DNA from: JALZBN01 sp035525375
GTDB taxonomy: Bacteria > Actinomycetota > Acidimicrobiia > Acidimicrobiales > AC-14
Assembly: GCA_035525375.1 (NCBI GenBank)
Contig: DATLEI010000101.1
Span: 1 to 52,139 of the forward strand
Direction: 5' to 3'
Length of the DNA: 52,139 bases
In this document: in pieces, positions 16,020 to 24,234 of the stretch
How positions within the stretch are numbered: the first letter of the stretch is position 1
How the letters are laid out: every line of letters starts with the position of its first letter
Notes under the pieces: model-generated
The model's database searches: none
Seen by the model: the letters and a program-made list of their open reading frames with translations, nothing else
What the model was told of the DNA's origin: nothing
Position numbers and translations under genes: made by a program

Positions 16020-16054
16020 GCAGCTAGGTACGGCTGACCAGTTCTAGGTAGGGA

Positions 16055-16060
16055 TAGCCT
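16055..16060 (+). promoter_or_regulatory. -10 box, leaderless type, for the PH-SHOCT gene
   Basis: TAGCCT lies 7 bases before the ATG at 16068. The flanking bases (GATAGCCTCGG) resemble the box in front of smc. Confidence 0.5.
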
Positions 16061-16067
16061 CGGCGAA

Positions 16068-16682
16068 ATGCCGTTTCCTCGGAGTTTTCTCAATGACGAC
16101 GAGGAGGTCGTGCTCGATCTCCGGCCCCACTGGGTGTTCATGACCTGGCCGACGCTGGCGCTGACTGGCGGCCTCCTTTTCGTGCTCTTCGCCGACAGCG
16201 AAGTAGGTGAGGACATCCTCACCATCCCGCTGCTCGGCGTAGTCGTAGTGGCGCTCCTCTGGTTCCTCTGGCGCTTCGCGCGTTGGCGCACCACCAACCT
16301 CATCGTGACCAGTGATCGCCTCGTTGTCCGCAAGGGCGTCATCTCCAAGCGTGGGCGAGAGATCCCGCTCGAACACATCAACGACATCACGGTGACGCAG
16401 CACCTACTAGAACGGATCTTGGGTGCCGGCGACCTCCACATCGAGTCGGCCGGCGAGCGCGGTCAGGAAGTCTTTCATGACTGCACCAGGCCACCACGGG
16501 TGCAAAACGAGATCTACCGCCAGATGGATGAGGCCGGCTCGCGCGACGTCGAGCGGAGCAGCCGGCGGCGCGAGCTGTCACCGCTGGAGCAGCTCGAGAA
16601 GCTCGACGACCTTCGCCAGCGAGGCGTGATCTCCCAGGCGGAGTTCGACGCCAAGAAGGCGCAACTCCTCGACCGCATGTGA
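16068..16682 (+). CDS. Membrane protein with bacterial PH domain and SHOCT tail
   Basis: A 204-residue protein. Two membrane helices (MTWPTLALTGGLLFVLFA and LTIPLLGVVVVALLWFLWRFA, about residues 25-75) precede a bacterial PH-like (YdbS/YdbT type) domain: TTNLIVTSDRLVVRKGVISK, REIPLEHINDITVTQHLLERILG and GAGDLHIESAG. The C-terminus (about 168-204) is a SHOCT motif: LEQLEKLDDLRQRGVISQAEFDAKKAQLL. Such proteins sit at the membrane and oligomerise through SHOCT, but the function is unknown. Confidence 0.85.
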   Translation: MPFPRSFLNDDEEVVLDLRPHWVFMTWPTLALTGGLLFVLFADSEVGEDILTIPLLGVVVVALLWFLWRFARWRTTNLIVTSDRLVVRKGVISKRGREIPLEHINDITVTQHLLERILGAGDLHIESAGERGQEVFHDCTRPPRVQNEIYRQMDEAGSRDVERSSRRRELSPLEQLEKLDDLRQRGVISQAEFDAKKAQLLDRM

Positions 16683-16709
16683 ACGAGGGGACAGCGGGCG
16701 GCGGGCAGG

Positions 16710-16715
16710 TAGGGT
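16710..16715 (+). promoter_or_regulatory. -10 box of the PIG-L deacetylase gene
   Basis: TAGGGT lies 8 bases before the ATG at 16724, consistent with a leaderless or nearly leaderless transcript; this supports 16724 over the in-frame start at 16679. Confidence 0.5.
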
Positions 16716-16723
16716 CCTCCTTC

Positions 16724-17518
16724 ATGCCGCGCACGCTCGTGACCTTCCACGCTCATCCCGACGACGAAGCCATCGCCACGGGTGGCTCGATGGCCAAGGC
16801 CGCTGAGGCCGGCCACCGGGTGGTGCTCGTGGTGGCGACGAGGGGCGAGGAGGGAGAGGTGGCCCAAGGCTTCCTTCCCGAAGGCGAAGCCTTGTGGGAG
16901 CGCCGGGTCAAGGAGACCCATGCCGCGGCGGAAATCCTGGGTGTCTCTCGGGTCGAGTTCCTGGGTTACGTCGATTCCGGGATGATGGGAACACCGACGA
17001 ATGACGTGGCCGAGTGCTTTTGGAAGGCCGACGTCGAGGAAGCAGCTCGACGCTTGGCCGCCATCCTCGAGGAGGAACGGGCCGACGTGCTTACCGCCTA
17101 CGACGAAAACGGCGTCTACGGCCACCCCGACCACATCCAGGTGCACCGGGTCGGCATGCGCGCCGGCCAGCTCGCCGGTACACCGAAGGTCTACATGAAC
17201 ACGGTCAATATGGACGCGTTTCGACGCTCGATGAAGGACCTCGCCGAACTCGACCTTCCGATGCCCGGCGATATCCCGCCCGAGGACTTCGAACTCGGCG
17301 TCCCTGAGCACCGCATAACCACGACAGTCGACGTGAACGACAAGCTCGAAATCAAGCGGGCGGCGATGGCGGCTCACGCCAGCCAGATCGCGGAGACCTC
17401 GTTTTTCCTCGCCATGCCCCCGGAGATGTTTGCCCTCGCCTTCGGCCAGGAGTCGTTCATGCTCGAAGGGGCGCCGGCCGGGACGGCCGAGACCGACCTG
17501 TTCGAGGGCCTCGACTGA
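16724..17518 (+). CDS. PIG-L (LmbE) family deacetylase, mycothiol S-conjugate amidase-like
   Basis: A 264-residue protein. It has the zinc-binding AHPDDEAIATGG near the start, VVATRGEEGEV, and the second metal site YGHPDHIQVHRVG. The layout fits Mca/MshB of actinobacteria, which cleave mycothiol conjugates or deacetylate the GlcNAc-inositol precursor. I favour the Mca/MshB group without deciding between them. The downstream membrane-protein gene overlaps its stop. Confidence 0.85.
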   Translation: MPRTLVTFHAHPDDEAIATGGSMAKAAEAGHRVVLVVATRGEEGEVAQGFLPEGEALWERRVKETHAAAEILGVSRVEFLGYVDSGMMGTPTNDVAECFWKADVEEAARRLAAILEEERADVLTAYDENGVYGHPDHIQVHRVGMRAGQLAGTPKVYMNTVNMDAFRRSMKDLAELDLPMPGDIPPEDFELGVPEHRITTTVDVNDKLEIKRAAMAAHASQIAETSFFLAMPPEMFALAFGQESFMLEGAPAGTAETDLFEGLD

Positions 17519-17904
17519 CGGGAACCGAGCCGCTGCTGGCCTCGCTGCTGGCCATCCACAAGGGCTGGTCGTGGGTCATGATCATCGGCAACGGGATGGC
17601 AGGCGTGTGGGCCCTAGCGGCGTGGAAGTGGCCATCGATGCGTACCCGCGCTCTTTGGTGGTTCACCGTGTTCGTTGAACTGGCGGTCTTCGTGCAGGTC
17701 GCACTGGGCGTCGGGATGGTCGCGGGTCAGAACATCGAGGCCCCGCAATTCCACATGTTCTACGGGTTCATCGCCATCATCGCGGTTGGCATCATCTACT
17801 CGTACCGCCACCAGATGCGGAACCGCGTCTACATGCTCTACGGCTTCGGCGGCCTCTTCATCATGGGACTCGGCATCCGGGCCATGCTGGTCGGAACTAC
17901 CTAG
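17515..17904 (+). CDS. Small polytopic membrane protein of unknown function
   Basis: About 129 residues with four predicted helices: WSWVMIIGNGMAGVWALAAW, WWFTVFVELAVFVQVALGVGM, FYGFIAIIAVGIIYSY and LYGFGGLFIMGLGIRAML. The first ATG (17578) would cut into helix 1 and discard the amphipathic LLASLLAIHKGW segment; CTG 17515, overlapping the upstream TGA as CTGA with GAGGG upstream, keeps it. The start is therefore uncertain. No family is recognised. It is probably coupled to the PIG-L gene. Confidence 0.7.
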   Translation: MTGTEPLLASLLAIHKGWSWVMIIGNGMAGVWALAAWKWPSMRTRALWWFTVFVELAVFVQVALGVGMVAGQNIEAPQFHMFYGFIAIIAVGIIYSYRHQMRNRVYMLYGFGGLFIMGLGIRAMLVGTT

Positions 17905-17918
17905 TGGGGACTACCTAG
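17896..17918. repeat. 9-bp direct repeat duplicating a stop codon
   Basis: ACTACCTAG occurs at 17896-17904 (containing the membrane-protein stop) and again at 17910-17918. It lies in the 19-bp gap between two convergent genes and gives a second TAG. Confidence 0.6.
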
Positions 17919-17923
17919 CCGGC

Positions 17924-18235
17924 TCAGGCGACGTCTGAGTGCCCAGTGTCCGGCCCCTGGCCACGGGTTGCTTCTCGAACGCGGGGGGCGTCGATCACGG
18001 GGATGGTGGCCTTCACACGCGAGGCGACGCTGAAGGGCTCAGCCCGAGGCTCGTGCTCGTAGTAGCTCACGGCACCGATGGCCGCGGCCAATGCGAGAAC
18101 CACGACGATGAGCGGCACCGTGATGGCTCCAACCACCGCAGCGCAGACAACGCTGCAGGACAGTAACCCGGCCAGTGCGACCGACGGGCGACCGATGTGG
18201 TGATGCTGGGGATCCTCGCTCATGTAGGTGTTCAT
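17924..18235 (-). CDS. Small membrane protein of unknown function
   Basis: A 103-residue protein with a polar His-rich start (EDPQHHHIGRP), two hydrophobic stretches (VALAGLLSCSVVCAAVVGAI and VPLIVVVLALAAAIGAVSYY), and a charged C-terminal tail. The start is taken at ATG 18235 because a GATACT box lies 6 bases upstream; TTG 18241 and a later ATG are alternatives. No domain is recognised. Confidence 0.6.
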   Translation of the reverse strand: MNTYMSEDPQHHHIGRPSVALAGLLSCSVVCAAVVGAITVPLIVVVLALAAAIGAVSYYEHEPRAEPFSVASRVKATIPVIDAPRVREATRGQGPDTGHSDVA

Positions 18236-18267
18236 GCCCAAAGTATCGGCACGAAAACCGACGAAGC

Positions 18268-18504
18268 TTAGAGGTGAACCACCGGGCAGGTCAGCGTGCG
18301 GGTGATGCCGTCGATGAGCTGAACCCGGCTCACCACGAGCTTGCCGAGGTCGTCCATGGAGTCGGCCTCGGCGCGCACGATGACGTCGTAGGGCCCGGTG
18401 ACATCCTCGGCCGCAACGACGCCCTCGAGCCCGGCCACCTCCTCGGCGACCTGCGCCGCCTTGCCCACCTCAGTCTGGATCAGCACATATGCGTTGACAG
18501 CCAT
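18268..18504 (-). CDS. Stand-alone Lrp/AsnC ligand-binding (RAM) domain protein
   Basis: A 78-residue protein equal to the RAM/ACT-like C-terminal domain of Lrp/AsnC regulators, lacking the DNA-binding helix-turn-helix: AYVLIQTEVGKAAQVAEEVA, GVVAAEDVTGPYDVIVRAEA, then a short tail TRTLTCPVVHL. A strong AGGAGG ribosome-binding site precedes ATG 18504. Such proteins bind amino acids and can hetero-oligomerise with full Lrp regulators. Its location just downstream of pckG may link it to amino-acid and gluconeogenic control (inference). Confidence 0.88.
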   Translation of the reverse strand: MAVNAYVLIQTEVGKAAQVAEEVAGLEGVVAAEDVTGPYDVIVRAEADSMDDLGKLVVSRVQLIDGITRTLTCPVVHL

Positions 18505-18522
18505 TTCAACCTCCTACCGCTT

Positions 18523-18565
18523 CTGGCGTGCCAAACGGGGCGTGACGCCCGGTTTTGCACGCCGG
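18523..18565. repeat. Strong 20-bp hairpin between pckG and the RAM gene
   Basis: Left arm 18523-18542 and right arm 18546-18565 pair over 20 positions with two mismatches and one G-U, around a TGA/TCA loop. It lies 14 bases past the pckG stop and 19 bases before the RAM gene start (minus strand). It may act as a terminator or RNA-processing/stability element; no long U-tract follows. Confidence 0.65.
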
Positions 18566-18578
18566 AAGGCTTGGGGAC

Positions 18579-20375
<1,797 letters not shown>

Positions 20376-20380
20376 CCTTT

Positions 20381-20644
20381 TCAGGTGTCTTGGCGGGGGA
20401 ACCCGGGAGTTCCCATGTCGACTTCAGATCCCAACCGCAGGTGTGTGGCTCGCCCCTCGTCGTCAATGTTGAAGACGACGCGCTGGCCTTGGCGCAACAT
20501 TCTAAAGACAGATCCCTCGAGCGCGTTCGGCGCGAGCTCGTACTCGGAGCGATCAGTGTCGCGCACGAGAATGCCCTCGCTGGTTCCGGGGTCGTAGGAC
20601 TTGATGACTCCCTGAATCGTGCTCCCCCTCTGCTGTCTGCTCAC
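20381..20644 (-). CDS. Cold-shock-like (OB-fold) small protein
   Basis: About 87 residues. The core IQGVIKSYDPGTSEGILVRD, ELAPNALEGSVFRMLRQGQRVVFNID and GRATHLRLGSEVD follows the cold-shock-domain layout (GxIKxYDxxxGxG..., FxxxxL, GQxVxF), but the RNP1 aromatic positions are partly replaced (GILVRD instead of GFGFI), so RNA binding may be weaker or altered. The start is taken at GTG 20644, with GAGGGGGAG lying inside the first codons; an in-frame start at 20683 is less likely. It shares a promoter region with thiL. Confidence 0.7.
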   Translation of the reverse strand: MSRQQRGSTIQGVIKSYDPGTSEGILVRDTDRSEYELAPNALEGSVFRMLRQGQRVVFNIDDEGRATHLRLGSEVDMGTPGFPRQDT

Positions 20645-21602
20645 GTACGCTTCGCAAGCGACTGTACCGGAGTTCTCCCTCATTCAACGCCTGCGCGAGC
20701 GCTTGCCGCGACCGCCCGGCGCGAGCGGCGACGTGTGGATCGGCGACGACGTCGCCGTGGTGGCCGGTCCGCTTGGCGCGCTCCTCTTGACAGCCGACGC
20801 AGTCGTGGCCGGCGTGCACGCCGATCTGCGCCTTGTCGGGCTGGACGACATGGGATGGAAGGCGCTCGTGGCCGGTCTCAGTGACATTGCTTCGGTCGGC
20901 GGTCGGCCAACCCACGCGTTGGTGAGTGTCGCAGGGCCGTTGGGCAACATTGACTTCGATCTGCTCTACGACGGACTCATCGAGGCGGCTGTTGCGTACG
21001 AGTGCCCGATCGTCGGAGGAGACCTCTCGGCCGCTCCGGTGCTGATGGTGTCAGTGGCCATCGCTGGCGATGCGGGCGATGGAATAGCCTCGCCTGTCCT
21101 CCGGTCAGGAGCCGCGCCGGGCGACACCATCTTCGTGACCGGCCCGCTCGGCGCTTCGGCCGCCGGTCTCCAGGTCCTGCGGTCGGGCCGGGCGACCGAA
21201 TTACCTGACCTGGCGCTCGCCCATCGCCGCCCCCGCCCCCGTCTCGGGGAGGGTCAGATCGCCCGCACCGCCGGCGCGACAGCGATGATCGACGTCTCCG
21301 ACGGCTTGGCCGCCGACCTCCGTCACGTGGCTGACTCCTCGGCGGTCGGCGTCGTGCTCGATCGTGTACCGGTGGCGATCGGCGTGTCCCGCGTGAGCGA
21401 TGTCCCCGAGGCGGTCGCCCTCGGAGGTGGTGAGGATTACGAGTTGCTCTTCACCGCCCCGGACCCGCTCGTTGTCGAAGCCGAGTTCGCCCTCGCCGGT
21501 TTGGGTAAGCCGCTGGCGATCGGTCGGTGCACCGCCGATCCTTCGGAGCGTCGCCTACGGGACGGCGAGCTGCCCGTGCTCGGGTGGGAGCACACCTGGT
21601 GA
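20619..21602 (+). CDS. thiL: Thiamine-monophosphate kinase
   Basis: The enzyme phosphorylates thiamine phosphate to thiamine diphosphate. Motifs: EFSLIQRL near the N-terminus, WIGDDVAVVAG, LTADAVVAGVHADLRLV, WKALVAGLSDIASVGGRPTH, IVGGDLSAAP and AMIDVSDGLAADLRH, all ThiL/AIR-synthase type. The start is unresolved: the only standard codon upstream of the conserved EFxLI is GTG 20619, which lies before the likely transcription start; no ATG, GTG or TTG sits right before VPEFSLI. The true protein probably starts near 20664-20682. The downstream thiD overlaps by 4 bp. Confidence 0.9.
   Translation: MLPLCCLLTYASQATVPEFSLIQRLRERLPRPPGASGDVWIGDDVAVVAGPLGALLLTADAVVAGVHADLRLVGLDDMGWKALVAGLSDIASVGGRPTHALVSVAGPLGNIDFDLLYDGLIEAAVAYECPIVGGDLSAAPVLMVSVAIAGDAGDGIASPVLRSGAAPGDTIFVTGPLGASAAGLQVLRSGRATELPDLALAHRRPRPRLGEGQIARTAGATAMIDVSDGLAADLRHVADSSAVGVVLDRVPVAIGVSRVSDVPEAVALGGGEDYELLFTAPDPLVVEAEFALAGLGKPLAIGRCTADPSERRLRDGELPVLGWEHTW
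20646..20666. promoter_or_regulatory. Face-to-face -10 boxes for thiL and the cold-shock-like gene
   Basis: TACGCT (20646-20651, plus) and TACAGT (20666-20661, minus) are 9 bases apart and point toward each other. The predicted transcripts would overlap at their 5' ends, so the two promoters could exclude each other. Confidence 0.4.
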
Positions 21603-22342
21603 GCGTCTGTCTGACGATCGCCGGCAGTGACTCGAGCGGCGGCGCGGGCCTTGCCGCTGACCTCCGGGTCTTCGACGCCCATGGCGTGCGCGGGGCGGTG
21701 GCGGTGACCGCAGTAACCGCTCAGAACTGGCTCGGCGTGCAGGCCATAGAGGTGGTGACGCCCGAACTGGTGCGAGCCCAGATCGCGTCGGTGGCCAGCG
21801 ACACGGGGGTGGACGCGGCCAAGACCGGGATGCTGGGATCGGCTGAGGTGGTGGAGGTAGTGGCGGACGCGGCGCGCGACTTCGGCCTCCGGCGCATGGT
21901 GGTCGACCCGGTGATGATGGCGAGTAGCGGTGGCCGCCTGCTGGACTCCGGCGCGCTCGGGGTGCTCAAGGTCCGGCTTTTGCCGCTGGCCACCGTCATC
22001 ACACCCAACCTTGCAGAGGCCGAAGCCTTAGTTGGATGGTCCGTGGACGACCGGGCGACCATGGAGAAAGCGGCCCTCGCGCTCGCGGAGCTTGGGCCTG
22101 AGGCGGTGCTCGTCACCGGAGGGCATCTCGGCGATGGCGCGTCGGCGCCTGACTGCCTCGTTCTTGCTGGGGAGTCTCCACAATGGCTCGACGCGCCGCG
22201 TGTTCCCGGCGGGCACGCAGTGCGTGGCACCGGCTGCATGCTCTCCGCCGCCATCTGCGCCCACCTGGCGATCGGCGAGGACCTTGTTGCCGCCTGCACC
22301 GCGGCCAAGGCTTTTGTGTGCAGCCAGCTACCTCAGCGGTAG
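21599..22342 (+). CDS. thiD: Hydroxymethylpyrimidine (phosphate) kinase
   Basis: A 247-residue ribokinase-fold enzyme that phosphorylates HMP and HMP-P for thiamine synthesis. It has TIAGSDSSGGAGLAADL at the start, GVRGAVAVTAVTAQN, DTGVDAAKTGMLGS, VVDPVMMASSGGRLL, VITPNLAEAEAL and the anion-hole GTGCMLSAAICAHLA. Start GTG 21599 overlaps the thiL TGA (GTGA), coupling two steps of the same pathway. Confidence 0.95.
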   Translation: MSVCLTIAGSDSSGGAGLAADLRVFDAHGVRGAVAVTAVTAQNWLGVQAIEVVTPELVRAQIASVASDTGVDAAKTGMLGSAEVVEVVADAARDFGLRRMVVDPVMMASSGGRLLDSGALGVLKVRLLPLATVITPNLAEAEALVGWSVDDRATMEKAALALAELGPEAVLVTGGHLGDGASAPDCLVLAGESPQWLDAPRVPGGHAVRGTGCMLSAAICAHLAIGEDLVAACTAAKAFVCSQLPQR

Positions 22343-22361
22343 TTCAGCGCACACAGAACGG

Positions 22362-22565
22362 TCAGCGCGCCGACTTCTGGGGCTTCTGGACCTTGCCGGC
22401 CTTGATGCAGGAGGTACAGACGGAGAGTCGCTTGGGAGTGCCTCCGACGATGGCGCGAACCCGCTGGATGTTGGGGTTCCAGCGCCGGCGCGTGCGCCGA
22501 TGCGAGTGGCTCACCCGCATGCCGAACGATGGATGCTTCCCGCAGACCTCACAAACCGATGCCAT
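22362..22565 (-). CDS. rpmB: 50S ribosomal protein bL28, zinc-binding form
   Basis: A 67-residue protein: MASVCEVCGKHPSFGMRVSH, then RRWNPNIQRVRAIVGGTPKRL, then VCTSCIKAGKV. Two CxxC pairs mark the zinc-containing (C+) form. It is encoded on the minus strand, convergent with thiD and divergent from dak, a position for rpmB next to dak-recG that is common in bacteria. Confidence 0.96.
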   Translation of the reverse strand: MASVCEVCGKHPSFGMRVSHSHRRTRRRWNPNIQRVRAIVGGTPKRLSVCTSCIKAGKVQKPQKSAR

Positions 22566-22625
22566 AAGGGTTTCAACGCTAGCAGCCCGGTTCATCCGCT
22601 CTCGGCCGCACGGCCTTGGACACCG

Positions 22626-22631
22626 TAGGAT
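22626..22631 (+). promoter_or_regulatory. -10 box of the DAK-domain gene, leaderless type
   Basis: TAGGAT lies 7 bases before the GTG at 22639, with no ribosome-binding site between. Confidence 0.5.
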
Positions 22632-22638
22632 TTGGGCG

Positions 22639-24234
22639 GTGCCCGTGCTCGAACGCTTGGACGAAGATGCCCTGAGGTCGGTGATCGTCGGGTACCGCGA
22701 TGCCCTCCGCGCCCACCAGCAAGTACTGAACGGGCTCAACGTGTACCCGGTGCCCGACGGAGACACGGGCACCAACATGGCGCTCACGCTGGAGTCGGTC
22801 GTTGCCGAGATCGACGGCGCGACTGGGATGCAGGCTTTGTGCATGGCGGTCGCCCACGGCTCGTTGATGGGTGCCAGAGGTAACTCGGGGGTCATTCTGT
22901 CGCAGATCCTGCGGGGGCTCTCCGGCGCGTTCGCCGAGCGCGACGAGGTGGATGCGCCGGCTCTCGCCGAGGCACTCACAGTGGCTAGTGCCGCCGCCTA
23001 CGAGGCGGTGATGAAACCGGTTGAGGGCACCATCCTCACCGTCGTTCGCGAGACCGCCGACGCTGCTCGCGCCGCCTCAGCGGGGTCCCTTGTCGACATG
23101 CTGGCGGCCGCCTCTGGCGCGGCGCAGACAAGCCTCGCTCGCACGCCGGAGTTGCTCCCCGTGCTGGCGGAGGCGGGTGTCGTCGATGCGGGCGGTGCGG
23201 GCTTCGTGCTCTTGCTCGACGTCCTGCTCCATGTTGCTGACGGGCGCCCCGTCCCCGAACCCATCGCTGTGGCCGCCCCGGTGACCCCCGATATTCAGTC
23301 GGGAGCGGCCGCCGACGACCCGCGTTACGAGGTCATGTACTTCTTGGAGGCGCCCGACGACACCGTGCCGGGGTTCAAGCAGAGGTGGTCGGAACTCGGG
23401 GACTCCATCGTGGTGGTCGGGGGTGACGGCATCTGGAACTGCCACATCCATACCGGCAATATCGGCGGTTCAATCGAGGCCGGGATCGAGGTGGGCCGTC
23501 CGCGCCAGATCCGGGTGACTGATCTCACCGACCAGGTTGCCGAGCTCGAGGCGCATCGCTGCGGGCCAGCCGAGCACGCGGTCACCGCCGTTGTCGCTGT
23601 CGGGCTCGGCCCGGGCATCGACAAGGTGTTCCGCGAGCTGGGCGCGCAGCAGGTCGTGTTTGGTGGCCAGACGATGAACCCCTCCACGGCCGAGATCTTG
23701 CGCGCCGTCGAGGCGTGCGACGCCGACGGTGTCATCGTTCTGCCCAACAACTCCAACATTGTCGCCGTCGCGGAACAGGTCCCGCCGTTGGCGGCCGTTG
23801 CCGTTGCCGTCGTTCCGGCCAAGGGCATCATCGAGGGGGTCGCGGCGATGCTGCACTACGACGCAAAGGCCGACCTCGACGCGAACGTCCGATCGATGAC
23901 GGCCGGCGCGAGCGACGTGGTTTCCGGAGAGGTGACCCGGGCGGTCCGCGACGCATCGACTTCAGCCGGGCCGGTTGCCGAGGGCGACTGGTTGGGTTTG
24001 CGCGCCGACGACCTTGTCGTGGTCGGTGCCGACCTCGCCGGCGCCGCTTGCAATCTGCTTGATCGATTGGTGGGCGACGAGCACGAACTCGTGACTGTTG
24101 TCGAGGGTCGAGGGGCGACGAGCGACGACACGGAGCAGGTTCAGCGATGGCTGGCCGAGAATCGCCCAGCCGTGACTGTCGAGGTGCACGACTGGGGCCA
24201 TCCGCTCTCGGCGTACTTGTTCAGTATCGAGTGA
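22639..24234 (+). CDS. DAK2/DegV-type kinase (FakA/YloV family)
   Basis: A 531-residue protein. The N-terminal DAK2 (Dak phosphatase-like nucleotide-binding) domain, about 1-200, has NVYPVPDGDTGTNMALTLES, HGSLMGARGNSGVILSQILRG and GTILTVVRETAD. The middle and C-terminal parts (GDSIVVVGGDGIWNCHIHT, IVLPNNSNIVAVAEQV) match FakA/YloV proteins, which with FakB phosphorylate fatty acids. The position upstream of recG is the classical yloV-recG arrangement. No fakB is in the window. A leaderless start at GTG 22639 is likely. Confidence 0.92.
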   Translation: MPVLERLDEDALRSVIVGYRDALRAHQQVLNGLNVYPVPDGDTGTNMALTLESVVAEIDGATGMQALCMAVAHGSLMGARGNSGVILSQILRGLSGAFAERDEVDAPALAEALTVASAAAYEAVMKPVEGTILTVVRETADAARAASAGSLVDMLAAASGAAQTSLARTPELLPVLAEAGVVDAGGAGFVLLLDVLLHVADGRPVPEPIAVAAPVTPDIQSGAAADDPRYEVMYFLEAPDDTVPGFKQRWSELGDSIVVVGGDGIWNCHIHTGNIGGSIEAGIEVGRPRQIRVTDLTDQVAELEAHRCGPAEHAVTAVVAVGLGPGIDKVFRELGAQQVVFGGQTMNPSTAEILRAVEACDADGVIVLPNNSNIVAVAEQVPPLAAVAVAVVPAKGIIEGVAAMLHYDAKADLDANVRSMTAGASDVVSGEVTRAVRDASTSAGPVAEGDWLGLRADDLVVVGADLAGAACNLLDRLVGDEHELVTVVEGRGATSDDTEQVQRWLAENRPAVTVEVHDWGHPLSAYLFSIE

